From contig CADBRA010000019.1 of NCBI GenBank assembly GCA_902796965.1, positions 1-41,368 of the forward strand: 41,368 nucleotides of DNA, given 5' to 3'. Below the pieces are notes generated by a model. It saw only the letters and a program-made list of their open reading frames with translations. It did no database searches and had not been told where the DNA came from. The position numbers and the translations under genes were made by a program. The stretch comes from an uncultured Eubacteriales bacterium (GTDB lineage Bacteria > Bacillota > Clostridia > Peptostreptococcales > Anaerovoracaceae). Positions within the stretch are counted from its first letter, which is position 1, and every line of letters begins with the position of its first letter. Positions 15,907-24,253 of this stretch are shown here, piece by piece.

Positions 15907-16668
15907 ATGGCTGTACTTGAAATGAATCACATCAAAAAGGTTTTCGGCGGTCTGACAGTGCTCGAAGACATATCGTTGCACGTTGACGAAGGCGAGGTGC
16001 TGTCGATAATAGGTCCGTCAGGATCCGGCAAATCCACGATACTCAGATGCGCAACTTTTCTCGAGAAAATCGACGGAGGCGAATTTTCCTATATGGGCAG
16101 GAAAGCAGCCTGGGAGGAAAACGGCAGTGTGAAGTACGCTGACAAAGCCTCTCTCAAAGAGATAAAGAAGAATTTCGGACTCGTGTTCCAGAACTTCAAT
16201 CTTTTTCCTCATTACAGCGTTATGAAAAATCTCACGGATGCGCCGCTTAATGTACAGAAAAGACAGAAAGACGAGGTTATGGCGCAGGCTGAAGATCTGC
16301 TGAAGCAGATGGGCCTGTCTGACAAAGGCGATGCATATCCGTATCAGCTTTCAGGAGGACAGAGCCAGCGAGTGGCTATCGCGAGAGCGCTTATGCTGAA
16401 TCCCGGAATTCTCTTTTTTGACGAACCGACGTCGGCGCTCGATCCTGAACTCACAGGAGAAGTGCTCCGCGTCATAAAGTCGCTTGCCGACAAAAACATG
16501 ACGATGGTCATAGTCACGCATGAGATGAAATTCGCGCATGACATCTCCGACCGCATGATTTTCATCGATGGAGGCGTAATCGTTGAAGACTGCACACCTG
16601 AAGAGATGTTCAGCTCAAAAAACGAGAGACTGCAGTCTTTCCTCGGAAAACTCGAAACGACATACTGA
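15907..16668 (+). CDS. amino acid ABC transporter ATP-binding protein (GlnQ type)
   Basis: 253 residues. Walker A GPSGSGKST (about residue 37), Q-loop FGLVFQNFNLFPHYSVMKNL, ABC signature LSGGQSQRVAIARAL, Walker B ILFFDEPTSALDPEL and the H-loop VTHEM are all intact. The FNLFPHYSVMKN and DEPTSALDPEL wording is typical of the polar amino acid subgroup. The protein drives import on the cytoplasmic face with the permease encoded 12 bases upstream. GGGAGG lies at the right distance before the ATG. A GC-rich hairpin and T-rich stretch follow the stop, ending the three-gene operon. Confidence 0.95.
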   Translation: MAVLEMNHIKKVFGGLTVLEDISLHVDEGEVLSIIGPSGSGKSTILRCATFLEKIDGGEFSYMGRKAAWEENGSVKYADKASLKEIKKNFGLVFQNFNLFPHYSVMKNLTDAPLNVQKRQKDEVMAQAEDLLKQMGLSDKGDAYPYQLSGGQSQRVAIARALMLNPGILFFDEPTSALDPELTGEVLRVIKSLADKNMTMVIVTHEMKFAHDISDRMIFIDGGVIVEDCTPEEMFSSKNERLQSFLGKLETTY

Positions 16669-16672
16669 TTCT

Positions 16673-16707
16673 GCCGCCGTCCGCCGAAACGGGCGGCACT
16701 TCTTTTA
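16673..16707 (+). terminator. terminator of the ABC transporter operon
   Basis: GCCGCC and GGCGGC arms, five bases after the stop, followed by ACTTCTTTTA. Alternative pairings with the internal GTCCGCC exist. The T-run is interrupted, so strength is uncertain. Confidence 0.6.
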
Positions 16708-16741
16708 TTGCGGCGATACAGCAGGTGCCGTCTTTGCTGAG

Positions 16742-16770
16742 TTCACTTGAAGGTCATAATGTGATAAAAT
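16742..16770 (+). promoter_or_regulatory. likely promoter of the RNase H-like gene
   Basis: TTCACT at 16742-16747 and TAAAAT at 16765-16770 with a 17-base spacer; -10 matches 5 of 6, -35 matches 4 of 6. It implies a 5' leader of about 240 bases if translation starts at 17018. Confidence 0.5.
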
Positions 16771-16895
16771 CAATTATTAAAACTATGCTGACGGCATGAT
16801 ATTCAGAACATGTCTTGCGCGCTGCACCGGGCAGACGTTCATGTTCGGCGATGGTAAGCCGTATCGGCGGGAGCCGAAACCGCCGCTGCCAGGAG

Positions 16896-16918
16896 GAATC
16901 ACATCCAGGATGTGATTC
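16896..16918. promoter_or_regulatory. 11-bp inverted repeat overlapping an AGGAGG
   Basis: GAATCACATCC and GGATGTGATTC are perfect inverted copies separated by one A. The left arm begins on the last G of an AGGAGG (16891-16896). It can act as an operator or as an RNA hairpin hiding or repositioning that ribosome binding site. See findings. Confidence 0.5.
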
Positions 16919-17017
16919 AGCGTGCCGGAAGATGTTGAAAAGATGGTTCATGCGGATGAATCTGCCAGCACGGCAGCAGTGCTTTACGATGATGAAATTC
17001 AACAGGATGTCAATGTA

Positions 17018-18031
17018 ATGAGAATCACCGAAGAAAAAATACGCAGCACATTATATGATTCGCCGATTTTCAAGGAATACTTCGGAGAAAGCAGTATTGC
17101 GTGCGCAGATATAGAGACGACGGGACTTTCGCCAAGAAAATGCTCTGTAATACTCGGGGGCCTTACAGTTCCAGGCGACGGCGGAACGAGGATGGCTTTC
17201 CAGTATTTTGCCGACAGGCCGGATGAAGAAGCGGAACTGCTTGACAGATACTGCGGGATGCTGGGTCAGTACGATACAGTTATTACGTATAATGGCGATT
17301 CTTTCGACATTCCGTTTCTTAAAAAGCGTCTCAGCGCAGTTAAACTCCGCAGCGATGTGCTTGATCACATGTATTCCCTCGATCTTTATAAAATATTGCG
17401 CAGACATTCGGATCTTCCGAAGCTGCTGCCTGACATGAAGCAGAAGACTGTCGAGATATTCATGGGAGGCGGCGCACTTAGAAAGGACACCATCAGCGGA
17501 GCTGACAGCGTAAAGCAATATTTCGAATATGTAAACAGTTCAGGGGACCGCAGAAAATGGCTGCTCGACAACATCCTGCAGCACAACCGCGACGACATAG
17601 TGCAGCTCACGGCGATCACAGGCATACTTCACAGTCTCGATCTGCATGAAATCATGTACACAGAGGGATTTCCGATAAGGACTGCGGCCGGCAGCATGAT
17701 CGTCAGGAATATGAAGCTGGGAAAAAACTGCTTGACAGCCGAAGGTGAAATATTCGGCGAAAATATTCAGTATTCCTATTACAGGGACAATGTACAGTCG
17801 GAGGCGTCAGGAAAGCGGTTTTTCCTGAAATTTGACACGGAAGATGTCGGCGGATGCTCTGTCGCTGATGTCAGGCAGGCCGGCAGTGATGTCGCTGAGA
17901 TCAGCGGGCTCGGAGGCTATGAGAGCGGATACCTCATATTGAGTGACAGTGACGGCAATGTGCAGTATCATGAAGCAAACAGGCTTGTCAGGATTATGCT
18001 GAAAAAGCTGACGTCTCTGGCATTGACATGA
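17018..18031 (+). CDS. YprB-like ribonuclease H-fold (3'-5' exonuclease-type) protein
   Basis: About 337 residues from the ATG at 17018; the frame is open back to a GTG at 16922. The N-terminal domain is a DEDD-type RNase H/exonuclease fold: ACADIETTGLSPRK (first acidic motif D-x-E), VITYNGDSFDIPFLKKRL (second motif) and LQHNRDDIVQLTAITGIL (third motif with D). This matches the YprB ribonuclease H-like family of Firmicutes, predicted nucleases without a well-established substrate. The C-terminal 120 residues are not recognised. I prefer 17018 because it has AGGA about 10 bases upstream and because homologues, as I remember them, begin close to the RI-x-EKI segment; the GTG alternative would add 32 residues of low-complexity acidic sequence. 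It is monocistronic or leads into proA after 75 bases. Confidence 0.8.
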   Translation: MRITEEKIRSTLYDSPIFKEYFGESSIACADIETTGLSPRKCSVILGGLTVPGDGGTRMAFQYFADRPDEEAELLDRYCGMLGQYDTVITYNGDSFDIPFLKKRLSAVKLRSDVLDHMYSLDLYKILRRHSDLPKLLPDMKQKTVEIFMGGGALRKDTISGADSVKQYFEYVNSSGDRRKWLLDNILQHNRDDIVQLTAITGILHSLDLHEIMYTEGFPIRTAAGSMIVRNMKLGKNCLTAEGEIFGENIQYSYYRDNVQSEASGKRFFLKFDTEDVGGCSVADVRQAGSDVAEISGLGGYESGYLILSDSDGNVQYHEANRLVRIMLKKLTSLALT

Positions 18032-18106
18032 AACAACCTATAGATGAAGACCGGCGGGCTGCCGCGTTATCTGCAGCCGGATCTGACTGCAGGAGGAGGG
18101 ACTTAA

Positions 18107-19399
18107 ATGACGATTCAGGAAAAAGCACGGGCTATGAAAAAGATAAGCCCCCATACGGCCAACACAGATATAGAGACGAGGAATGCAGCGCTTAATGCAA
18201 TATCAGGAGCTGTAACGGCGCACCGCGATGAGATAGAGCGGGCGAATAAAGAAGATATTGCGGCAGCAGAGGAAAACGGAATCCCGGCCCCGGTGCTCAA
18301 GAGGCTCAGATTCGGAGATGAAAAAATACGCGACGTGCTGGACGGCATAAGTCAGCTGATCAGACTCGAAGATCCTGTCGGAAAGATACAGCTCAGGCGT
18401 CAGCTTGACGAAGGCCTGATTCTCGAGAGAGAGACAGTTCCGATAGGCGTCATTGGCATCATATTCGAGGCGCGTCCGGACGCGATGGTTCAGGTTTCGT
18501 CGCTTTGTCTCAAGAGCGGAAACTGCTCGATCCTCAAGGGCGGAAGCGAAGCGCGAAGGACAAACAGAGCTCTTTTCGACATAATATACGAAGCAGCTGT
18601 TTCAGCAGGAATGCCTGACGGATTCATGATGCTGGCCGAAACTCACGATGATATCGACCAGCTCTTAAAGTGTGACGACTCCGTAGATCTTCTCATACCG
18701 AGAGGATCAAACGCATTCGTCCGCTACATCATGGACAACACAAAGATTCCTGTCATGGGGCACGCTGACGGCATATGCCACGTCTACGTGGACAGGGATG
18801 CTGATATTGACATGGCAGTGAAGATCATAATTGATGCAAAGACGCAGTATCCGGCAGCGTGCAACGCCGCTGAGACTGTTCTGATTCACAGGGACATAGC
18901 GGATGGACTTTTGCCGAAGCTTGGCGAGGCATTCAGGACCGCAGGCGTGGAGCTGCGCGGAACGCCGGAGGTCCGTGAGCGCACGGAGTGCGCGGAAGCT
19001 GCGGAGGAGGATTTCAGCACGGAATACCTCGACTTTATTATTTCCGCGAAGCTCGTTGATGATATAGACGAAGCAATAGATCATATCAATACATACGGAT
19101 CTCACCATACTGATTCCATAATCACGAATGATGACGCGGCCGCGGAGCATTTCATGAATCTCGTTGATTCGGCGGGTGTATACAGGAACTGCTCGACGAG
19201 GTTTGCAGACGGATTCAGATACGGATTCGGCGCAGAGGTCGGTATAAGCACGGGGAAAATTCACGCCAGAGGACCGGTTGGACTCGAAGGACTGGTTACA
19301 TATAAATACAAGCTTTACGGAAGCGGCCAGATAGTCGGAGATTATGTTTCGGGTGCCAGGCAGTTTCATTTTAAAGATCTTCAGGAGGAAAGAAAATAA
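18107..19399 (+). CDS. proA: glutamate-5-semialdehyde dehydrogenase (gamma-glutamyl phosphate reductase)
   Basis: 430 residues, normal for ProA. Motifs: PIGVIGIIFEARPDAMVQVSSLCLKSGN near residue 105, LKGGSEARRTN, DLLIPRGSNAFVRYI, the catalytic cysteine in TQYPAACNAAETVLIH and the final HARGPVGLEGLVTYKY. It reduces L-glutamyl-5-phosphate to glutamate semialdehyde with NADPH, the second step of proline synthesis. It has an excellent AGGAGGAGGG about 7 bases before the ATG. The partner kinase proB lies 1.6 kb downstream with purB in between, and proC follows proB, so the whole proline pathway is encoded here. The stop overlaps the purB start by one base (TAATG). Confidence 0.96.
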   Translation: MTIQEKARAMKKISPHTANTDIETRNAALNAISGAVTAHRDEIERANKEDIAAAEENGIPAPVLKRLRFGDEKIRDVLDGISQLIRLEDPVGKIQLRRQLDEGLILERETVPIGVIGIIFEARPDAMVQVSSLCLKSGNCSILKGGSEARRTNRALFDIIYEAAVSAGMPDGFMMLAETHDDIDQLLKCDDSVDLLIPRGSNAFVRYIMDNTKIPVMGHADGICHVYVDRDADIDMAVKIIIDAKTQYPAACNAAETVLIHRDIADGLLPKLGEAFRTAGVELRGTPEVRERTECAEAAEEDFSTEYLDFIISAKLVDDIDEAIDHINTYGSHHTDSIITNDDAAAEHFMNLVDSAGVYRNCSTRFADGFRYGFGAEVGISTGKIHARGPVGLEGLVTYKYKLYGSGQIVGDYVSGARQFHFKDLQEERK

Positions 19400-20832
19400 T
19401 GAGCAAACCTAATTACGAGAATCCGCTGATAACGAGATATGCCAGCAAAGAAATGTCGCAGGTGTTTTCGCCTGACATGAAGTTTTCTACCTGGAGAAAA
19501 CTGTGGATCGCTCTCGCAGAGGCGGAAAAGGAGCTCGGGTTAAATATCACTGATGAGCAGATCGCAGAGATGAAGGAGCATATCTACGATATCAATTACG
19601 ATGTGGCACAGGCACGCGAAAAAGAAGTGCGCCACGATGTCATGAGCCACGTGTACGCTTACGGTATACAGTGCCCTAAGGCAAAAGGAATCATCCATCT
19701 CGGAGCCACAAGCGCTTATGTGGGCGATAACACTGATGTAATCCAGATGAAGGAGGGCCTCATAATAATAAAGCACAAGCTCGCCGACCTGCTCTCGAGG
19801 CTCGCAAAATTCGCTGACGAATACAAAGATCTGCCGACTCTCGGGTTCACTCATTTCCAGCCGGCTCAGCTCACTACTGTCGGAAAGAGAGCGACGCTGT
19901 GGATGCAGGATTTCTACTTCGACTATCTCGATGTATGTGAGCTTATAGACGGCCTCATGATGCTCGGCGTCAAAGGCACGACTGGCACTCAGGCCAGTTT
20001 TATGGATCTGTTCGAGGGTGACACTGACAAGGTCAAGGCTCTTGACAGGATGGTCTGCGAAAAGATGGGATTCGGAAAGCCTATTCCTGTTTCGGGCCAG
20101 ACATACACAAGGAAGGTAGACTACAAGGTGCTGTCTGTCCTCGCGGGAATCGCCGAAAGCGCACATAAGATGACCAACGATATAAGACTGCTGCAGCATC
20201 TTAAGGAAGTAGAGGAACCGTTCGAAAAAAATCAGATAGGCTCATCAGCGATGGCGTACAAGCGCAATCCGATGAGAAGCGAGAGAATCGCATCACTCAG
20301 CAGATATGTTGAATCCAATACGATGTCAGCTGCAATGACCGCCTCGACTCAGTGGTTCGAGCGCACACTCGACGATTCGGCAAACAGGAGACTCATTCTT
20401 CCTGAGAGCTTCATGGCGATAGATGCCATACTCGAGATCGCGACAAACGTCTGCTCGGGTCTCGTAGTGTATAAAGAAGTTATTAAAAGCCACATCATGG
20501 CTGAGATTCCTTTCATGGCGACCGAAAATATCATCATGGAATCCGTCAAGAAGGGCGGTGACAGACAGGAGCTTCACGAGAGAATAAGACAGCTTTCAAT
20601 GGAGGCTTCACGTCAGGTCAAGGAGTTCGGAAAGCCGAACGATCTGCTTCAGCGCATTGCCGGCGATCCTATGTTCGGACTTTCGGGGGAGGATGTTTTG
20701 AGACTGACTAATCCTTCTGATTACATCGGACGTTCGCCTCAGCAGGTTACGGAGTTCATAGATGAGTACATCGGACCTGTACTCGAGGCAAACAAGGATT
20801 ATCTCGGACACGAGGTTGTTCTGAACGTTTAA
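19399..20832 (+). CDS. purB: adenylosuccinate lyase
   Basis: 477 residues, in the range of the longer purB subgroup. The fumarase/aspartase superfamily signature GSSAMAYKRNPMRSER is intact near residue 277, with the catalytic-serine loop before it, and HLGATSAYVGDNTDV and THFQPAQLTTVGKR supply the substrate-binding histidines. The enzyme cleaves SAICAR and adenylosuccinate in purine synthesis. Note AMAYKRNP where many homologues have AMPYKRNP. Its start overlaps the proA stop and an AGGAGG lies about 10 bases upstream, so it is co-transcribed with proline genes. No functional tie between purine and proline synthesis is obvious beyond shared growth demand. A perfect 12-base palindrome (CGCTGCGCAGCG) follows the stop. 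Confidence 0.96.
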   Translation: MSKPNYENPLITRYASKEMSQVFSPDMKFSTWRKLWIALAEAEKELGLNITDEQIAEMKEHIYDINYDVAQAREKEVRHDVMSHVYAYGIQCPKAKGIIHLGATSAYVGDNTDVIQMKEGLIIIKHKLADLLSRLAKFADEYKDLPTLGFTHFQPAQLTTVGKRATLWMQDFYFDYLDVCELIDGLMMLGVKGTTGTQASFMDLFEGDTDKVKALDRMVCEKMGFGKPIPVSGQTYTRKVDYKVLSVLAGIAESAHKMTNDIRLLQHLKEVEEPFEKNQIGSSAMAYKRNPMRSERIASLSRYVESNTMSAAMTASTQWFERTLDDSANRRLILPESFMAIDAILEIATNVCSGLVVYKEVIKSHIMAEIPFMATENIIMESVKKGGDRQELHERIRQLSMEASRQVKEFGKPNDLLQRIAGDPMFGLSGEDVLRLTNPSDYIGRSPQQVTEFIDEYIGPVLEANKDYLGHEVVLNV

Positions 20833-20833
20833 T

Positions 20834-20845
20834 CGCTGCGCAGCG
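20834..20845. repeat. 12-base palindrome after purB
   Basis: CGCTGCGCAGCG, perfect palindrome, two bases after the purB stop; no T-run follows. Confidence 0.4.
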
Positions 20846-20904
20846 TATGGCAGACATAACCATGCCTGAATTCCGAAATGAAAAATTGAGGATGAAAGGC
20901 TGTG

Positions 20905-20915
20905 CTGCGGAGCAG
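20905..20915. repeat. short GGA-triloop hairpin
   Basis: CTGC-GGA-GCAG, 4-bp stem in the purB-proB gap; a weak member of the triloop hairpin family. Confidence 0.35.
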
Positions 20916-21032
20916 GATCCGGTTCTGTTTACCTTAAGGCTGTATAGTATGTATATGTAATGAAAAATCGTTATAAATAAATGGAGAAGGCCGCGGTTGC
21001 GCGACTTTTCTCCGGAGGTTGCGGAGGAAATG

Positions 21033-21845
21033 ATGGAAACACCGCAGAAACTGCTGGCCGGCGCGCGCAAGATCGTCATAAAGCTGGGCAGCAACACTAT
21101 TTCGGACAGGAACGGCAAGGTCGATAAAAACATAATGAAGCACATCGTTGCCCAGATCATGGAGCTGATCAATGCGGGGAAACGTGTGGTCGTTGTATCG
21201 AGCGGAGCCGGAGTAAGCGGCGTCGGAGCTATAAACAAGTGGGCGCGCAAAAACGATATCAACTACAAGCAGGCGCTGTGCGCGATCGGCCAGGTAGAAC
21301 TCATGAACGCATATAAGGAGTTTTTCGGCACGTATGGGTTGCATGTCGGACAGATACTGCTGACGGGTGATGACTTTAATGAGCCTCACCGTGAGCTGAA
21401 TATAAGAAATGCTCTGTTTACGCTTGTTGACGAGGGTGTAGTACCTATTATAAACGAAAACGACAGCGTGAGCATCGACGAGTTCAGCATAGGCGACAAT
21501 GACACTCTGAGCGCGTTGGTCGCAAATCTGTGGGCGGCTGATCTGCTGATACTGATGAGTGACATAGACGGAGTCTATGACAAGGATCCGCATACACACG
21601 CTGATGCGAAGCTCATAGAGTGGGTAAATGATATAGATAAGCTGAGAAAGAGCATAGATACAAAAGGAAAGAGTGATTTCGGCACAGGCGGAATCGTGAC
21701 AAAGATAAACGCAGCCGAGATCGTGAACCGCTATGGGACTGCGATGATGCTCGTAAACAGCCGCAAGGAGGACATACTCGGTAAACTGGCACGCGGTGAG
21801 GAAAAAGCGACAGTATTCAGCGGAAAAACATCGGGAAGAGACTGA
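21033..21845 (+). CDS. proB: glutamate 5-kinase, short form without PUA domain
   Basis: About 270 residues. The amino acid kinase fold is complete: KIVIKLGSNTISDRNGKVDK at the N-terminus, VVVVSSGAGVSGVGAI, PIINENDSVSIDEF and FGTGGIVTKINAAEIV. It phosphorylates L-glutamate, the first and normally proline-inhibited step of proline synthesis. The C-terminal PUA domain (about 100 residues) found in the Escherichia coli enzyme is missing; the protein ends right after the kinase domain, as in several other bacteria. Start: ATG at 21033, 5 bases after GGAGG; the ATG just before it and a TTG at 20997 are less well placed. It lies 200 bases after purB and 19 bases before proC. Confidence 0.93.
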   Translation: METPQKLLAGARKIVIKLGSNTISDRNGKVDKNIMKHIVAQIMELINAGKRVVVVSSGAGVSGVGAINKWARKNDINYKQALCAIGQVELMNAYKEFFGTYGLHVGQILLTGDDFNEPHRELNIRNALFTLVDEGVVPIINENDSVSIDEFSIGDNDTLSALVANLWAADLLILMSDIDGVYDKDPHTHADAKLIEWVNDIDKLRKSIDTKGKSDFGTGGIVTKINAAEIVNRYGTAMMLVNSRKEDILGKLARGEEKATVFSGKTSGRD

Positions 21846-21864
21846 CGGACGGAGGTGTATCTTT

Positions 21865-22656
21865 ATGAAACTTGGAGTGATAGGCGTCGGAAACATGGGA
21901 GGAGCTATCATAAGAGGCTGCATCACAGGCGGATTTGATCCGGCTGACATAACTGTCTGCGGACATCACCCCGATCAGCTTAAGGAGATGGCTGATAAGC
22001 TCGGCATTTCTGTGAGCGCATCTGCTGAATCGCTCACGGCGGCGAGTGATATCATACTGATAGCGGTCAAGCCGGCAAATGTGGCAGAGGTGCTTTACGA
22101 TATAGAACCGGCATTCACGGAAAAAAAGATACTCGTTTCGATCGCCGCCGGCAGGACGATAGAGAGCCTGGCAGCGTCGTGCGGGACAGCGCGCAGGATT
22201 GTGAGGGCTATGCCTAATACGCCTGCTCTGGTAGGAAGTGGCATGACGGCTCTGTCGAGAAGCGAATATGTTACTGATGATGACTACAGAGCTGTGGAAA
22301 GTATTTTCTCGTGCATCGGTCTCGTTCAGGAAGTGCCGGAGCACCTGATGGATGCGGTCACAGGTCTGTCCGGCAGCGGACCGGCCTACGTTTATATGTT
22401 CATAGAGGCACTTGCCGACGGCGGAGTTTTAAATGGCCTCCCGAGAAAGCAGGCTGTCGAGTTGGCAGCTCAGACGGTGCTCGGTTCAGCGCGAATGGTG
22501 CTCGAGACGGGCGGACACCCGGGCGAGCTTAAAGACGCGGTATGCTCTCCGGGCGGTACGACTATAGAGGCGGTAAGAGAGCTTGAAGCCTGCGGATTCA
22601 GATCTGCCGTGATAGAAGCAGTGACGGCAGCGTGTGAAAAGTCCAGAGAACTATAG
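21865..22656 (+). CDS. proC: pyrroline-5-carboxylate reductase
   Basis: 263 residues. N-terminal Rossmann motif LGVIGVGNMGGAIIRGC, then ILIAVKPANV, RAMPNTPALVGSGMTAL, the dimer-forming GLSGSGPAYVYMFIEALADGGV and C-terminal SPGGTTIEAVRELE, all standard for ProC. It reduces pyrroline-5-carboxylate to proline. The start ATG at 21865 has GGAGGTG about 8 bases upstream; the frame is open further upstream inside the proB 3' end, but that part does not match the family. It completes the proA-purB-proB-proC cluster. About 100 bases after its stop lies a very stable 19-bp hairpin. Confidence 0.96.
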   Translation: MKLGVIGVGNMGGAIIRGCITGGFDPADITVCGHHPDQLKEMADKLGISVSASAESLTAASDIILIAVKPANVAEVLYDIEPAFTEKKILVSIAAGRTIESLAASCGTARRIVRAMPNTPALVGSGMTALSRSEYVTDDDYRAVESIFSCIGLVQEVPEHLMDAVTGLSGSGPAYVYMFIEALADGGVLNGLPRKQAVELAAQTVLGSARMVLETGGHPGELKDAVCSPGGTTIEAVRELEACGFRSAVIEAVTAACEKSREL

Positions 22657-22756
22657 AAGGACGGAATGAACCGTAACTGAGCCTGTTTTTATGTCTGAGC
22701 CGCATTTCAGCAGTAATGACACATATCGGCAGATGCTTGACAGCAGCTGCATAAGC

Positions 22757-22798
22757 AGTGTGAGGCAGTCTTCAGGAAACTGAAGACTGCCTCACACT
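22757..22798 (+). terminator. 19-bp perfect hairpin with GAAA tetraloop at the end of the pro operon
   Basis: AGTGTGAGGCAGTCTTCAG pairs perfectly with its complement after a GAAA loop. The GNRA loop is on the + strand RNA, matching the direction of proC. No U-tract follows (CTTCTGCAG), so processing or stabilisation is as likely as termination. Confidence 0.6.
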
Positions 22799-22829
22799 CT
22801 TCTGCAGATTGGCAATGTCAACATCATCA

Positions 22830-22895
22830 AATGAGCCCGGACCTGTCCTAAGAGTGACGGTAATCACTTTTTTGACAGATCCGGGCTCATTTTAT
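22830..22895 (+). terminator. nested-hairpin terminator between proC and the VWA gene
   Basis: Outer arms AATGAGCCCGGA and TCCGGGCTCATT (12 bp), then CTGTC/GACAG, then an inner AGTGA-CGGTAA-TCACT followed by its own T6. A TTTT follows the outer stem on the + strand. It probably ends the pro operon and may work from both directions. Confidence 0.7.
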
Positions 22896-22942
22896 CATAT
22901 ATGCAATTTTTTATATCATTATGATCGCCGACGGCGCGGTTT

Positions 22943-22977
22943 CTGACGGGGCTCCGGCTCAGCCACCGGAGCGTCAG
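22943..22977 (-). terminator. GC-rich hairpin downstream of the VWA gene
   Basis: CTGACG plus GCTCCGG pair with CCGGAGC plus CGTCAG. It is 62 bases beyond the minus-strand VWA stop. There is no clear T-run on the minus strand, so it is only a candidate 3' end structure. Confidence 0.4.
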
Positions 22978-23038
22978 GGCCTTGATTTCTCGTTTTGCGC
23001 GAGCTGACCGCATGCGGCATTCGCACCATGAAAAAAGC

Positions 23039-24238
23039 TTATCTGTTCACCAGCAGTTTCTTGATCGCGCCGTCGAGTCCTTCGAGCGTGAGTTCATACA
23101 TAGGATAGATCTGGCGTATAAGTGACAGCGTCTGGCTGCCGTAAACGTAATCCCAGTTTCCTTTTTTAATAGGATTGAGCCAGACCGTGTGTGTAAAATG
23201 GTCCTTTACGCGCTTCAGCCACACGATGCCGGGCTCGGGATTGTACGAGACTCTGTAGGATGCTCCGCCGGTCCTCAGCAGTTCTGACGGCGCCATGGTA
23301 CCGTCACCTACGATTATCACCTTGTATTCGCTCGACAGATTCCTGAGTATCCAGTTCGTATCGATAGACGAACTTCTTCGGCAGCTCGGATCTGTGAACA
23401 GTTCCTGATAAAAGCAGTTGTGAAAATAGAAAACCTGAAGATCCTTGAAGTGATTGGACTGATAAGCAGCCTGGAACAGCTGACTGCACAGCCGGCTGTA
23501 TATCGACATAGAGCCGGCGGAATCGAACAGCAGCAGCACCTTTACTGTATTTTTGCGCGGTCTGTCGAACACGAGATTGAGCATGCCCGCATTGTCGCTG
23601 GTCTCTTTTATCGTTGCATCTATGTCAAGCTCAGTCTTGGGACCGTCGTTTCTGCTGGAAAACTGACGGAGCTTTCTGAACGCCATCTGAAAGTTTCTTA
23701 TATCGAGTGTATTGTCTTCTCTGAAATCGCGGAAATTGCGCTCTCCTGCCACCTGAACGGCCGAACGGTGACGGCTCTCGCCTCCGATCCTGATGCCGGC
23801 CGGATTGTAGCCGCCGTGACCGAACGGTGACGTTCCGCCGGTTCCGATCCAGTATCCGCCTCCGTTGTGCTCCGAATGCTGCTCTTTAAGCCTTTCCTCG
23901 AGCATTTTCTGCAGTTCGTCGAAATCGTATTTCTGAATCCTCGACAGCGCCTGTTCAAATGCTTCGGACGGTTCTTTAAGCTCCTTGTCAAGCCACTCCC
24001 AGACTTCATCCGGAATTTCCTCGGGAGTTTTTATACCATTGAAAAACTCCGCAAAAGCGAGATCGAACTTGTCGTAATCAGCCTCTGTCTTTATCAGAAT
24101 GGCACGGCACAGATAGTAGAACGCAGTGAGACTCGACTGTCCGAGTCCTCTGTTAAGAGCGTCAGTCAGAGCCATCCACTCGTTGAGCGAGACCTTTAGG
24201 CCGCGTTCGCGAAGCAGAAAGAAAAAATCAATAAACAT
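23039..24238 (-). CDS. VWA domain protein, CoxE-like, partner of MoxR ATPase
   Basis: 399 residues. The N-terminal part (MFIDFFFLLRERGLKVSLNEWMALTDAL) is the CoxE-like opening; a charged helical linker (about 70-125) and a Gly-rich stretch with GGGYWIGTGGTSPFGHGGYNPAG follow; the VWA fold starts near residue 232. The metal-site motif reads LLLFDSAGSM at about 236-245, i.e. D-S-A-G-S rather than the usual D-x-S-x-S. MoxR/VWA pairs act as chaperone-like modules that insert cofactors or assemble complexes; the client in this organism is unknown, as no Cox or Mox operon is near. It follows the MoxR gene by 15 bases with an AAGGAGGT before its ATG, so the two form one minus-strand operon. Confidence 0.85.
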   Translation of the reverse strand: MFIDFFFLLRERGLKVSLNEWMALTDALNRGLGQSSLTAFYYLCRAILIKTEADYDKFDLAFAEFFNGIKTPEEIPDEVWEWLDKELKEPSEAFEQALSRIQKYDFDELQKMLEERLKEQHSEHNGGGYWIGTGGTSPFGHGGYNPAGIRIGGESRHRSAVQVAGERNFRDFREDNTLDIRNFQMAFRKLRQFSSRNDGPKTELDIDATIKETSDNAGMLNLVFDRPRKNTVKVLLLFDSAGSMSIYSRLCSQLFQAAYQSNHFKDLQVFYFHNCFYQELFTDPSCRRSSSIDTNWILRNLSSEYKVIIVGDGTMAPSELLRTGGASYRVSYNPEPGIVWLKRVKDHFTHTVWLNPIKKGNWDYVYGSQTLSLIRQIYPMYELTLEGLDGAIKKLLVNR

Positions 24239-24253
24239 ATCAGACCTCCTTCA

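Noticed and set aside
20934-21950. 338-codon open frame on the minus strand opposite proB
   Set aside because: It covers a clear proB and the proC start on the other strand, has no ribosome binding site, a composition rich in Arg/Tyr/His, and no recognisable domain; it mirrors codon bias of the real genes.
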